NCBI GenBank assembly: GCA_945643635.1
Contig: CALZFC010000058.1
Location: 1,859,001 to 1,923,000 of the forward strand
Source of the DNA: Allodiplogaster sudhausi
Taxonomy: Eukaryota; Nematoda; Chromadorea; Rhabditida; Diplogasteridae
Direction of reading: 5' to 3'
DNA: 64,000 bases
Shown here: in pieces, positions 1-11,863 of the stretch
Layout of the letters: the number at the start of each line of letters is the position of its first letter
How positions within the stretch are numbered: position 1 is the first letter of the stretch
Position numbers and translations under genes: made by a program
The notes under the pieces: generated by a model
What the model was told of the DNA's origin: nothing
Seen by the model: only the letters and a program-made list of their open reading frames with translations
The model's database searches: none

Positions 1-1639
1 CTATACACTTCACTTTGATGGGATGTCATTGGTACCAATTGGTAGAAGGGAACTAAATTACAGGAAAAGCAACATCTTTTGTGTAGTTCAACCCTTTCCT
101 TTGTAATTGCATCCCTTCGTACCAAAAGGACTTTATGTTATGCAATTCTTTTCACCTGCTTCAATAAAGCGCTCTGTGCCGAAAAGTAAAAACCCCTGCC
201 ATTCCAGGTCATGTTCATACTTTGGATTGTATGTTCAATACCCTCGGAGTAATGGGATTTCGCAATAATTGAATTGCCTGCCGAAGCCGCATGATTTCTA
301 CTGGAAGGGCGTGTAATTTTGAAGGTTGTGGCAGCTACATAGTGAGTGAAATCGAGATAGAGCGCGAGCAGACGGAGAATGAGAGAGTTAGCAGGGAAAG
401 GGAAGGAAGTAGTAGAGAGAGAGAAATTTAAAAGAAAGGGAATGGCTTCAGATTTTACGCAATTGATAGCGAACCTTGCTTCCTTGGCTTGCAAGCTTCT
501 TCTTCTTATCAATGTACTGACATCATATTCTTGTTGACTTGACTGTCCTTTCCCTAGCACTCAGTCAGCCGTATCCCTTCTGTCTAGGAACTCCTGGCTG
601 AAATATCACTCGATCAATGATGCCTGCTCGCTATGTCCTTTTGAGAAGCAACAAATGTCATTTCTTTTCTAGTTGCCATGCGAGGCCAGCCCAGTCTCTT
701 TTCCGTGGTTGTGAAGAGAGCAGATGGAGTGGATCCTATTGGTTTGAATGCGAGGCTGAACCGTAGCTAGAGAAAAGAGTGGCGGGCAGCCAGAGAGGCG
801 GACCAGGCTTATGTTTGTCTTTCTCTCGCACCATTTCATCCTCGCTTCGCTGCTCTCAATCGATTCTTGCTAAGGTACTGTACATTCGATTTGAATCTTC
901 GATTTGTATTGAAATATTCACTATTCGTTCTCTCTTTCTCTACCATCTTCTTTTGACGTCATAACTTTTTTTCACTCGTCATTGAAATGGTATTCAGGTC
1001 AGACTGACATGAGTCACTCTGACATTTGCCTAATAGTAAACAGCTACCCGCCCAGCTTCCTGATGTGTCCAGTACCTTCCCTTTCTTGCGAATGTCTCAT
1101 GAGCGTGTTCCACTGCAATTGATCTTCAGCGGTGAGACTTCCTGCTGTTCTTGTCGTGGCACCTCTCTCTTCCGCGTACTCTCTCATAGCTCCCTTTCTT
1201 TCCTTCTCTGCTGCTCCTTTTTACTATCGTCCTAAGCACGTTGTTCGATTTCACTAAGCCGCACCGCCATGCTGCACAAGTCTGCATCTTTTGTCATGAC
1301 TCATAGCGATTCATGTTTATGTCTTACCTTATCTTTCACTCAGTTGCCATACCTTTGAAAATTTTTTCTTATGACCGTTATTTGGCAATAATCGGGCCGT
1401 TTTAGGCAATGTTAGCTCCTTTACTAATGCAGGTTTACAGATTATGTTCTTGTTATTGGAGTGGAAACTAGAGTGTATTATATTTGTGCGATGAGAGAAT
1501 TGTACTGTAGCGCGTTGTTTGCGCGTTCTGCGGTCGCCTTATCAATAGCGAGCGGTTGACTGAGAAAGAAGCATGAGATGTGTGGAGTGAGAGACATCAC
1601 TTCAGAGACTTGCGAGAAGGCCTCCGACTCGGCCAGAGA
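1..1639. other. No gene recognised; upstream of the FRMD8-like gene
   Basis: Open frames here are short and lack family signatures or a coherent chain of splice sites. The stretch probably holds the promoter and 5' untranslated region of the FRMD8-like gene that starts at 1640, but no TATA box or other core element could be assigned with confidence. Confidence 0.4.
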
Positions 1640-4600
1640 ATGTCTACTCCCTTGGAAGAAGCCACGGATGGCCCGGAGGCTGCGACGAGTCCCAGCGAGT
1701 TGCCCAGTGCTCCCTTGGTTAGTCATTCCATCTACTTCCCATTTACGACCTACTAGTTTATAGAATCGCGAGAATGAAAGAATATGATTTATTGTAGCTG
1801 CGCGGAGTGGGAGTGCGCCGATTGGAGGAGCGACTCCAACCAGGCGGTGGCCATCGAAGGAACCGCAGCGTGGATCTGAGAGGAGAGGAGAGCATCAACT
1901 TTTTCTCCTTTGATGCGACACGCGATGTCGGCCTTGCAGGTTCCATCTCTTTTCAATTACAACTTATGCTCTTCTCCTATTTATTTTTTTTTTACACTGC
2001 GGTTCTAGCTTCCTACAACGGGTGCCTTTTGTTTAAGAAATCGACTTACTGTTACAATCATATTGGTGGCTTTCTGTGTCTTTCCATACATAATTCAGTG
2101 ATAGATTACCACGCATTGTTGATGCCAAGCACGAGTTCCCCAAGCAGAACTAGCAATAAGCAGAAGAAGTGACTGCTCACATGACAGCGAGGGGGTGGCA
2201 GAAAGTGAGAGAGAGTGCGCGAGAAAGGAGACTCAGGTGAACAGAGAAGATGAGATACCGTGAAGGTCACGGGTGTGACTGTGCTGGTTGTCTTCTGCCC
2301 TGGTCTATTCTTGGGAAAGATTGCGAGCCGGCCTATCTCGGAGGCTCGTCTTGTTTTCCCTCTCGGTCTCTGTCTCTCCTCCGTTTCTCTCTCTCTCTCC
2401 CTGCTCTTTCTCCCAATAATACCCTATTCTTCTTGTTGCCTTTAATTTTACGTTTTCCTTGTCAAATATAGATGTGTGGTGCTGCGCTCTCGTTTCTTTG
2501 TCTGTTAGAGACAGGGAGAAAACAAACTGTTGTATATATTTTTTTCTCATTTCTGTTCGGATGGTGCTGTTGCAAACGAATTGATCCTTTGAGTGTCTGG
2601 CATGGACCCGTCTGCCTCTCCCGCCCTTTCCATCACTTCTTCCGCAGTTCCGAGGAAGAAGCTCAGCGAATCAAGGAACGTCAATCTTCCCAACATTGTA
2701 ATGCCTCCAGCCATTGTCAGTTTGCATGTTTGTGATACGCCAACTAGGCATTCATTATTGAGTGCCGCTGTGAGTAGAGCGAAGACGTAAACTAAATGGT
2801 TCTAGACTGATATGACTGGTCTATAAGATCTGTTCCTTGCAGGACACTCGTCGTGCTCGTTCCTCCGAATCCGGCTCTCGCTACAGCCGAGCCTACAGCC
2901 AGACCCCGCCACTCACCGAGTCACCCATTGGACACAGTCTTCAGTCAGCATTTCACTACTCATTTCCATCTTTCCTTCTATTTCCGTCTTCTTCTTTCTT
3001 TCTATTTGCTTTGTTGATCGTACTTTTCACGATCACTCACTAATCTGGTGAATCGTGGAGATTGTCAAAAGAGTAAATCCTTCAGCCATGAGCTGAGTGG
3101 CTCGGTTCCTCGCTCAGCGATTGAAACAGCCGTCATTGATATTCGCATTTACTTCTCCAACACTCATGGTACTCTTTCTTTTTGGTTATAATTATTAAAT
3201 CTCTTGGTTTTTGTCAGCTCAAATGGTTTTGTGGTAGTTGCTTCTTGTTGGACGAAATAAGATTAAGCAGAAAGGTGATGTCCTCCGTTGCAGTTGTGCT
3301 GAACCCGTCGGTGGAGGAAGGCATTGAGACGGAGTCGCCCGGTCGCTTCTCTGCTCTTGAACTCAGAGTTGAGGGTGGAAAGGTCAGACACATTCATTTT
3401 GTTATTTCCACTCGTTTACATTTCAGTCCTTTAACAGCAACTCCCTTCATTCATACCTTGAACGTTAATGCATATAAATTTGATCCTTCCTTTAAAGACT
3501 TGCTCTGTGGAAAAAATAATTGGTTTAGTTAGTGAAATGTTGATTGAGGCTGCGGATGCAGCGTTCCTCCTCGACCTCGTGGCTCGCGAGTACTCCATTG
3601 ATCCATCGGCTGCGGAAGAGGCGCTCGCTCTCTGGATGGAGTCACCGCTTCTAGGTTTTTTTTTTTACTCTTTGGATATCATTGATTTATTGTAAGCTTA
3701 AAATGTCAATGACTTCGAAGAAAATAGGAATGTGCTACCCATAACGGTGAAGTCAAGTCGCGAGAGGATTTGACGCGAGCGAGAGATATAGAGAGATTCT
3801 GGGGGGGGGGGGAGAGAGAGGGCGATAGAGAGAGAAAGGGAGAGAGATGAGTAAGAGAGATTGAGAGTAGGAGGAGCAGAGAGAGAGAGAGAGAACTGTT
3901 ACAAAGTAAGGGTTTCGCAGAAGTGCAGCTGAAGCCGCACCACTCGCCCTACTGCATCCACCGACACTGGGCTGAGCTCCTGGCCAAGTTCACCTCGGCT
4001 TCTCCAGATGATATCATCGATGATGCTCCTACACTTGTCGTCAAGAGAAGGGTGCAACTTTCTCTCCGATCTGAGCTTGAGGTTTAATGTCATTTTGTCT
4101 ATATATTACTTTATAATTTATATATATATTCGTGTTTCCTATTGCTATGAAACGGTTTTTATTTCCATGCTTGTGCTAGAAGTTAAATCTTACGTGAGCT
4201 CCATTTTTCACTTGGCTTCTTTGGTAGATCATAAACCGACATGAAGACGTTCGCGAGATTCTCTTCAATGATGCGCACGAATCATTCATGAGTGGCCGGT
4301 TCGTTCTCTTTCTAGTGCTACCGTACTCTTCTAGGCGACGGGAGTGAATTATACCTTATGCTCCTTTGTCTTAGATATCCATTGGATGCACACGAAGGAG
4401 CTCGATTGGCTGGGATGGCCATGGCTGTGATTTACGAGCGATTCAACAAGGAGAAGCATAATCTTGAATTCCTGAGGTGCCGTCTTGCACTGTATAATTT
4501 TTTCCACTTTTATTCGTACCAAGTACTTAAGAGGCAATGAAGACGGTAAAATAGGTGAGTAATTATGAGAAATGTAATTGCAGACGCGAGCTGGATCACT

Positions 4601-6691
4601 TCCTGCCCGCTCACCTTCTCTCCGTGGTCCGTGGCTCGCTCGTCTTTGGAAAGGCCCTCTCAGCCATGAACAGTCTCGAGGTTGGTGCTTCCTTATGAAT
4701 TGTCTGATTGTATCATTGAAATCTTGATCTTTGCATTCGTCGATTGAAACGTTTACCCTATTTTCCAGCCACATTTCTTTCTCTCCCTCCTCTTCCATCT
4801 TTCACTCTCATTCTATCGCTATACCGCTCCTGTTATTTTCCAGAAAATTTCAGAACTGCTTTTAAAAAGCAGTACAAATCAGTGGAACGTTTTATATACC
4901 ACCCCATTGTCTAAACCATCTAAAATTTGGTTCTTTTGGATTGCACGAGTCGTTAGATGTGCTTCCAGGGAAAAATGGGTGATCCGAGGGTCATAGACAA
5001 GTGGGTGAGTAACCCACCCTGTTATTCGAGGCCCTCGGAGGTGGGTAAGACCTCCTAGGGCCTCGAATAATAGGGTGGGAAAGCCAAAAATGTAAATTTT
5101 CCGTTTTCAAACATTTCTTGGGTAGTCCGGTTCGTATCTGTTTTCTTCCATGTGCGTTTCTTACTGCTTTTGTTTTGAGGAGACCCTGGTGAAGGCGTGG
5201 GAGACTGCGCCCTCTCGCACTTCCGATGTTCATCTTCAATTCCTCCGCGCCTTCCACTCGCAACCTTTCTATGGGTTCGCTCCGATCTTTTTTGCTGTTA
5301 TAAGTGATCCTATAGTTATGGTACAAGTAATGAATTCCGTTTTTATGTTAAATTGCTGGTTGTGAGATGAATGGTTCGGTTACAGCGCGGCCTTCTTCCC
5401 TGGCTCTATCGAACGACTGAAGAAGAGGCGTTGGCCACTGCAGAACAGTGACATCCATGTCAGTTCTTCTGTTCACCTTTCTTTTCCTGGATCTATCCTT
5501 TTCTTCATCCAGTAGCTGCGAAAAAGGTGTTCTACATTTTAAAAATCCTATATTCTCGAGAAAAAATGGGTTGCAGGTGATGGTGGGAGTGACTCAGCAG
5601 TATGTTTGTGTTCTGGACGGAGCGAAGCACGATCTGCTACTCGTTCAGAGAATTTCCGACTGCTCCTGGAAGAGAATCGATTTGTGAGTTTATTGCCTTT
5701 TCCTTTTATTTGATGCAAGTGGCGCACACGCAGAGTTAGATGAAAGAAAAAGGAGAGAGATAGAGAGAGAGAAAGAGAGAAAGACGGAGGTGAAGAGATG
5801 TCAAAAATGAGTGGAATTGAAGAGACGAGCGTCAATTGGCGGAAGGAGCAGAGCCGTCTCTTCTTCTCCACTTCCCGGACGATGGTTCCGAGGACGGAGA
5901 AACTGGAGGGGGGAGGAAACGAAGTTCGTCTGGCAGAGGGGAGGGAAGGGGAAGCTGCGCACTCTCGACACTCCGCCCACCAATTCTAAGATGCTACAGG
6001 TTCCAGTTTTTTCTTCAAGTAAAAAAAGTCCCCGTCTCTTCCGCTCAGTCTTTTGTTGTTATTTTTTGCAGTCTATACTCTTGGTTGTTTGAATAATGAA
6101 AATATGGCGCACGTGCTAGGGCGGCTGACCGCATTATCAGTAAAGTGGAGTCCACTGGGTGCAAATATCTGGCTGTTCTTATCTTGATTAAGTTCTCACT
6201 CCACTTGCAACTTGATTCCTTTGGTTTTATAGATATTCGGGCGACAAGCCGTGATGGTCGATGCATTGCTAACAGCGATGCTGGAACTGGCAGAAGACGA
6301 TGAAGCAGAGGACAGTGGATTGGAAGAGGTTCGAGGGCAAGAGAGCATCCGATACTCAAAAAGAGGGAAAGTGAGAAGAGGGGGGATAGGGATGTTCGCC
6401 GGTAGTCGATCTGCTCCTTTGCTATTCCACTCACTATTCTAGGAATAGACTATAGATGTTATATGAGGCTCTTTATAATCCATATAATTGAATGTTTGAG
6501 TGTGAGAAGGACGGGACGGTGATGTCAATCTCGAATGGAATCAGCATCGGCTCAGCGAATGGAGCATTCGTGCCGAGTTCGACGGAGAGTTCCTGCTCCC
6601 CTCCCACGACCCTCGGCACTTCCCCCACCCGCCCGGTCTGCCGCGCCCCTTCTCTGACTCGCCACTCCAAACTCTGCTTGGCCACCTTTGA
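1640..6691 (+). CDS. FRMD8: FRMD8-like FERM-domain protein (Bili/iTAP family), 17 exons
   Basis: FRMD8 is known to bind iRhoms at membranes and stabilise the iRhom/ADAM17 sheddase complex. Exons in continuous phase: 1640-1717, 1798-1939, 2594-2769, 2843-2943, 3086-3168, 3294-3382, 3549-3654, 3921-4081, 4228-4298, 4375-4476, 4584-4680, 5180-5274, 5386-5458, 5577-5683, 5823-5999, 6233-6401, 6507-6691; about 670 residues. The FERM F1 lobe begins near 3086. Diagnostic stretches are ALWMESPLLEVQLKPHHSPY at the F1/F2 border, LDHFLPAHL in F2, QPFYG opening F3, and NSKMLQIFGRQAVMVDALL in the final F3 helix. An N-terminal extension of about 170 residues, rich in Ser and Arg, precedes the FERM domain and is longer than in vertebrates. 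Within 5823-5999 the frame changes at the G run 5908-5913; one extra G restores it. The first two exons and the last exon are the least certain, being chosen by phase rather than conservation. Confidence 0.85.
5013..5079. repeat. Near-perfect hairpin in an FRMD8 intron
   Basis: The outer arms pair over about 23 bp (CCCACCCTGTTATTCGAGG against CCTCGAATAATAGGGTGGG, one mismatch visible). An inner GGAGGT/ACCTCC stem encloses a short loop. It lies in the 499-bp intron between exons ending at 4680 and starting at 5180. It could be a small MITE, a structured intronic RNA, or chance; no coding signal is present. Confidence 0.6.
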
Positions 6692-7060
6692 CCCCCACGG
6701 GAAATGTGTCGGTGCTCACGGCTCTCTGAAGATGGTCCTCCAGAGACACAACGTATCGGCGGTGGGATAACTGTGAGTTGACACCATGCAAGTTCCATTT
6801 CAATTCTTACTCCCACTATGACTCTTTCTTTCTTTGTCAGCGAAAATGGTTAAGCTCTGTTAATTTTGCTCCGAAAAGTATGCACCTGATGGATTATCAA
6901 AACAAAAGCGACTTCAGACTTCTATTTTGTTTGGATTTTAATCCTTTTCGCTGGCAAAATTCACCACTCTCACTGACAATGAACTTATTTTTTATACTTG
7001 TTCACTTTAAATATTTCCCGGTTGTGGTCAACTTGTCATTTTATTTGTAAATGCCTCCAG

Positions 7061-7201
7061 GACTTTAAATTCCAAATTGTGGGACAGAATGGGGAAAGGG
7101 AGTTTATGATAGTGGAGGCTTTTGCAAGGATATTCGCAGCTTGTTTGTACTGGTGGAACGAGCGAGAAAGTTGTGTCAATCGACGGGTTACTGTAGAATA
7201 G
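7061..7201 (+). other. Exon-like open frame resembling the end of a FERM F3 lobe
   Basis: After a good acceptor (CCTCCAG) a 46-codon frame ends in TAG at 7199-7201. It reads FKFQIVGQNGEREFMIVEAF and continues with an amphipathic stretch containing YWWNE, which resembles the last strand and helix of a PTB-like F3 lobe. Its required entry phase (0) does not match the donor at 6402, so it is not the terminal exon of the model above. It could be an alternative end, a duplicated remnant, or chance. Confidence 0.25.
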
Positions 7202-8425
7202 AGATGACTCTGCTTTTGGTCCCCCTTTTTATTCCTGATAAGGCATTGCACATTCGATTGAGTGAACTGCAACACAGCCAACTGTAGATTCTATACGCAG
7301 CTTTATGTTGTTCTGCTCTACGCTCTCACCAAATATATTCATATTTTCTCAAGCTGACAAAAGAAGGAAAGATGAGCTTGCAATAAAGAATATAAACATA
7401 TATACATGTAACTTGTTTCAGAATTGGTTACAGTTTAAAAAAAACTTCCTCCGAAATTTTCAATAGATTGAATGGTGCGAGGGGCTTATTTTCACGACTA
7501 CCCCCTTTTTCTTCCTCTTTATTCGCTGCAGATAGAGAAATTGATTTGACGCGACATCGCATTTCATCCTTCTTGTTCACTCGTACTTGCAGTGAGAAGG
7601 AAGTAACAAGGGTCACGTTGATCATTGGAACACGATCTTGTTAGTCTGTGGAGGATGATTCTGTTTAGAAATGAAAAGCATTCTGGAAATCGCAGACTAC
7701 ACTGTGGGGTACAGCGATAGCAATCTATTCCGTGTATCACACCATTTATTGTCAACACGGCCTTTCGTTTCCGTCCGTGGAAAACATCTTCCTTTCTTGC
7801 TTACAATTAGAAAAGCTGTTCCTTCCTCCATTCCCACATCCATTTACCCATTTGTTATGGCGATCTCTGTACTTTGGTGATTGATGGAGTCTTCCTTTTT
7901 TTGCTCATCTTGGTAGTTTCGTAGGTACAGAGCAAAAAATGCTGTTGAACCAGGGTTCAGTTTTGGAATGTGGAATGAGAAGTTGTAAAAGATCATGTTT
8001 ACTGGTAGGCCAAGTAAGGCAGTTAGTTTGTTGTCGTGCTGGGAATTTTCTACATAATTGTGCAGTTGAAAGATCGCACGGTGCCACAATCTCGTTCTTT
8101 TTCCATCTACATCATTCAAGAACTCACGAGAGAAAACATTTTGTTCTTTCTAGATTCTTTCATTTTGAAGTCAAGGTTAGTTTGTAAGTGCGTACATGAC
8201 ATCATTTAGCTGCCAGACTATATCCAATAAACTGAAGAGAAAAAAAAACTGGATTCACCTTTGTGTTTGCAATATGAAAGAAGAGGAGTTGGTCGCTGCA
8301 TTTCTGTCGTCATCTCCACGTTTCTTTTTCTCTCTCTAATTTGATCTCCCCAGAGTGAAACAGTCTAATTCTGCTCCTTCCTGTTCTCTGTCTGATCTTG
8401 CGGAGGTCGCGATCATTCTTCATCT

Positions 8426-8426
<1 letters not shown>

Positions 8427-8481
<55 letters not shown>
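8427..8481. repeat. (CT)n microsatellite
   Basis: A nearly pure CT dinucleotide tract of about 55 bp in the gap between the FRMD8-like and P450 genes. It creates artificial Arg/Glu reading frames on the minus strand. Confidence 0.95.
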
Positions 8482-8486
<5 letters not shown>

Positions 8487-9440
8487 AAAGTTGGAAGAAC
8501 AAGGAAGGAGTACAAAGGAACACACTAAACGCGGCTGAGTGGTCGGCCTTCAGATGCACTCCGACCACTCCGTTCACTTCCCTTCATATATAACATGGAC
8601 TTCTCGTCCTCTCGCTGTCTCCCGTTCCCTTGGAACTACATCAGTCCTTTCTATCAATACATCTCAAGGCAAGCCTTTCAAATGACTCCCGTGACGTTGA
8701 CTTAAAAAGGAGTTAATCCATGTGATAACCATGCATTCACTATCCTTGCCCGTGTTTCCGCCTCGTTTCAGTGTCACCCCGGGTTCCTTCTTCTGATCTT
8801 TAGCAAAGCTCCCTTTTGGGTGGGGTGTAGCTATTCCTGATATGTAGAGGACACTACGCAGTCTGCCATTAGGAGGTAAAAATCATGAGAGCAATTCCCT
8901 GGGGTGAGACAAAAAGGAGAGAGTAGGGGGGGGGGGGGTGAGAGCAAGTGAGAGAGAGAAAACAGTTGTGCTTGAGAACTAGACAGTGCGAGAGACAAAC
9001 AGAGAGAGGGCGTGAGAGGGGGCGAGTGACTGATAAAGGGAGATGAAGAGAGAAATGTGAGAGGAGGAGATAAAGATGAATAGCCACGCTAATCAGACAG
9101 CTTTGCACAGTACGGTGTTTTGAATTCATTGACCTTTCCTATCTTTCTTTTCAATACCACCAAGTGCTTCTTCTATCACCGATACGGGGTTTAAATGTTA
9201 CTCTTTCGAGCCATGAAAGTGTTGTTTATCTGTGTGTGTTCGCTTTTGGATAAGAGAAGGATAAAGAAAATGAGATAAACATGTACGAGAGAGTGAGGAT
9301 GAGAGAGAATGGAGAGAGAGAAACAAATCTGAGAATGTAGTCATTCTAAGTTGAAGTTTGTTCCGAGCCGAGTTTCAGTTGTTAAAATGTATTGTAAGAA
9401 TGAATGGTCGTTGAGATGAAGATGAATGCGAGGGTGTGAG

Positions 9441-9872
9441 ATGTCGTCAGTCCTCCTCCTTTTGCTCACTCTTCTTTTCTTTATCTTTCAACTCTTTCGT
9501 AAGAACTACTCGTCACCTTCGCTTCCTCCAGGTTACCTCTTTTTACAAATACTAAACTATAAATTAGCCATTAATTAAGAATTTTTCATGATGCACATAA
9601 CAATGATATCAGCATGTTCAATTTTGTGACATTCTTTACACCCTTGTTTCTCCCATATCTTATCTTCTGCTTGAGGTCCCGGCTGGCGCCTGCCACTTCT
9701 CGGTCACTTTCCATATCTCAGCAAGTCCAAGCCATTCCGACAGATTGACAACTGGTCAAAGAAGTTCGGCGATGTCATGACCATCTACTTCGGTATGGAT
9801 CCCGTCATTGTCATTTCCAGGTTTGTCACTCTCTTATCATCTGTCATCAACTTTATCTCTCTGTCTCTCAAT

Positions 9873-9920
<48 letters not shown>

Positions 9921-11818
9921 GCTCTCTTTTGCCTGTTGCTTTTAAAATTTATCAGCGACCGCATAGTCAACTTTTTTATTTCACATACCGAGAACCTGGC
10001 AATGCTAGGTGTCTCACGCATTCTTTTCTTTGAGCATAGGAGGTTTCTTGCTACCTACAGATTCTGTTCAGCAACAAATACATGGTTTTTTTTTAGAAAA
10101 AGACAGAAGAGAGGGATGTAGAAAATGCCAGCGAGTGCGAGAGAGATAAAGAAAGAGATGGAAAGAGAGAGAGAGAAAGGGAGAGAAGGAGAGAGAGAGA
10201 GAAGGAGAGAGAGAGAGAGAGCAGGAGAGAGAGATAGAGAGAGAGATAGAAAGAGAGAGAGAGAGACAAGGAGAGAGAGAGGTAGAGAGAGAAAGAGAGA
10301 GAGTGAGTGAGAGAATGAAGGGGGAAAACAAGAAGGGAGTTCAACCGTAGTCTACTTTGTCCCTCTCCTGTTTAAGATATGCTGCCCAGAGGGAGGCCTT
10401 CCTTAGCCAAGGCGCGAACTTCGCGGGTCGGCCTTCTCTCTTCGTGCACGAATCTTGCTGGGGGCGGGGCCTCGTAATTCGTGATTTGCACGGCAGCAAC
10501 ATTCTTCGTTCCTTTCTGCTCTCTGCCATTCGTCAGAGTTCGTCGCCTGATCTTAATCTCTCTAATCCATTGGCATTCTGATGTTTCAGAACTTGAGGAA
10601 TCCCTCTTCGTCGCTTGATTTCCATTCAATCCATTTTCTATCTTTCTCCCTTTCTCTTCCTCTCTCGTCCACCGTTCGCTGTTTCTCTCTCTCTCTCTCT
10701 TTCTCTCTTTCTCTCTCTCCCCGTTTCTTTGATCTCTCCCTCATTCCCCTATCTTCCTTATCAGTTGTTACAATTAGTGGCCACTTCTTAAGTCATGCCA
10801 TAGAAGTGTGCCATAATGTCGCTGCCAAAGCGAAGTATTGTTACTTCCTCGTTTGCGCATTCTCCATATCTGTTCCTCTTATCTTTCTCCGTCCCCTCCC
10901 TCTCTCGCTCTCTCTCTTTCCTCCCTCTCTCCCTTCTCCTCAGATAAGGCAAGGGATGAAACACCGCCCTTTGCTCTCCTCCCTCCATCTTGGCTATTCT
11001 GAGCTTGCCTCTGTTGCCTGCTGACGTCTTTCCCTTATCTCTCCCTCCTCGGCTGCTACGGTGCTCCCTCTAAGCCTTCCTTCTTCAGATCGCGGCGAAT
11101 TCTCTGTCCAGTCCCTCGTCTCTCGTGAGACTGACATCCTGGTCGAGAGACTCGCCCAGCGAATCAGAGAGGCCGAGGATAGCCCCGCCCACTCCGGCGA
11201 TGGCTCCGCTCCTTTTGCATCGTCTGCCATCGAGGATGATGTCTTCTTCGTTGTTGGCAACGTTCTGCAGCAACTGGCCTTTGGAAGGCGGCATCCGCAC
11301 GGATCAGTGGAATTCAAGTGAGGATGAAGGGAATGAGAGAAAGGAAGCATCGTGACAGATTAAGATAGGGGGGGGGGGGTAATTGGACAGTCAACACAAT
11401 CATTTACAAGAAGTTACAATGGAAAACAGAGTCTGTTGTGAAAGATGTAAAAATAAGGAGTTGAGGGAGAGCGCGGAATGGCTGAAGACAACGATGGAAC
11501 TCATGGAGAGGACGGCCATGATCACATTTCTACCTTGGATGCGATGGATTCCATACTTTCGGTAAGAGTTAGTAAGAGAGAAATTAAACGGATCAGAATA
11601 CATATGAAAGCTGCTTCAGATACTTTAACATGAAGAAGAAAGCGGCTGAAGTTCATGCCATGATGCTCGCAGATGTGGAAGGCAGACGGAAAACAGGAGG
11701 TGAAGGCAGAAGAGAAGACATTGAGAGAGAGAGGGAGAAACAGAGAGAGAGAGATAGAGAGAGAGGGAGAGAGAGAGAAACAGAGAGAGAGAGAGAGAGA
11801 AACAGAGAGAGAGCGAGA

Positions 11819-11863
<45 letters not shown>

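Larger units (their letters stand above)
6692..9440. other. FRMD8 3' flank to P450 promoter; mostly non-coding
   Basis: Apart from one exon-like frame at 7061-7201 and simple repeats (a pure CT tract at 8427-8481, a G run near 8928), nothing convincing is seen. AATAAA occurs near 7382 and could serve the FRMD8-like transcript or an unrecognised small gene. AT-rich tracts dominate 7300-8300. Confidence 0.4.

Noticed and set aside
4991..5326. 111-codon minus-strand frame in FRMD8
   Set aside because: Antisense to a conserved FERM exon and to the intronic hairpin; no independent support.
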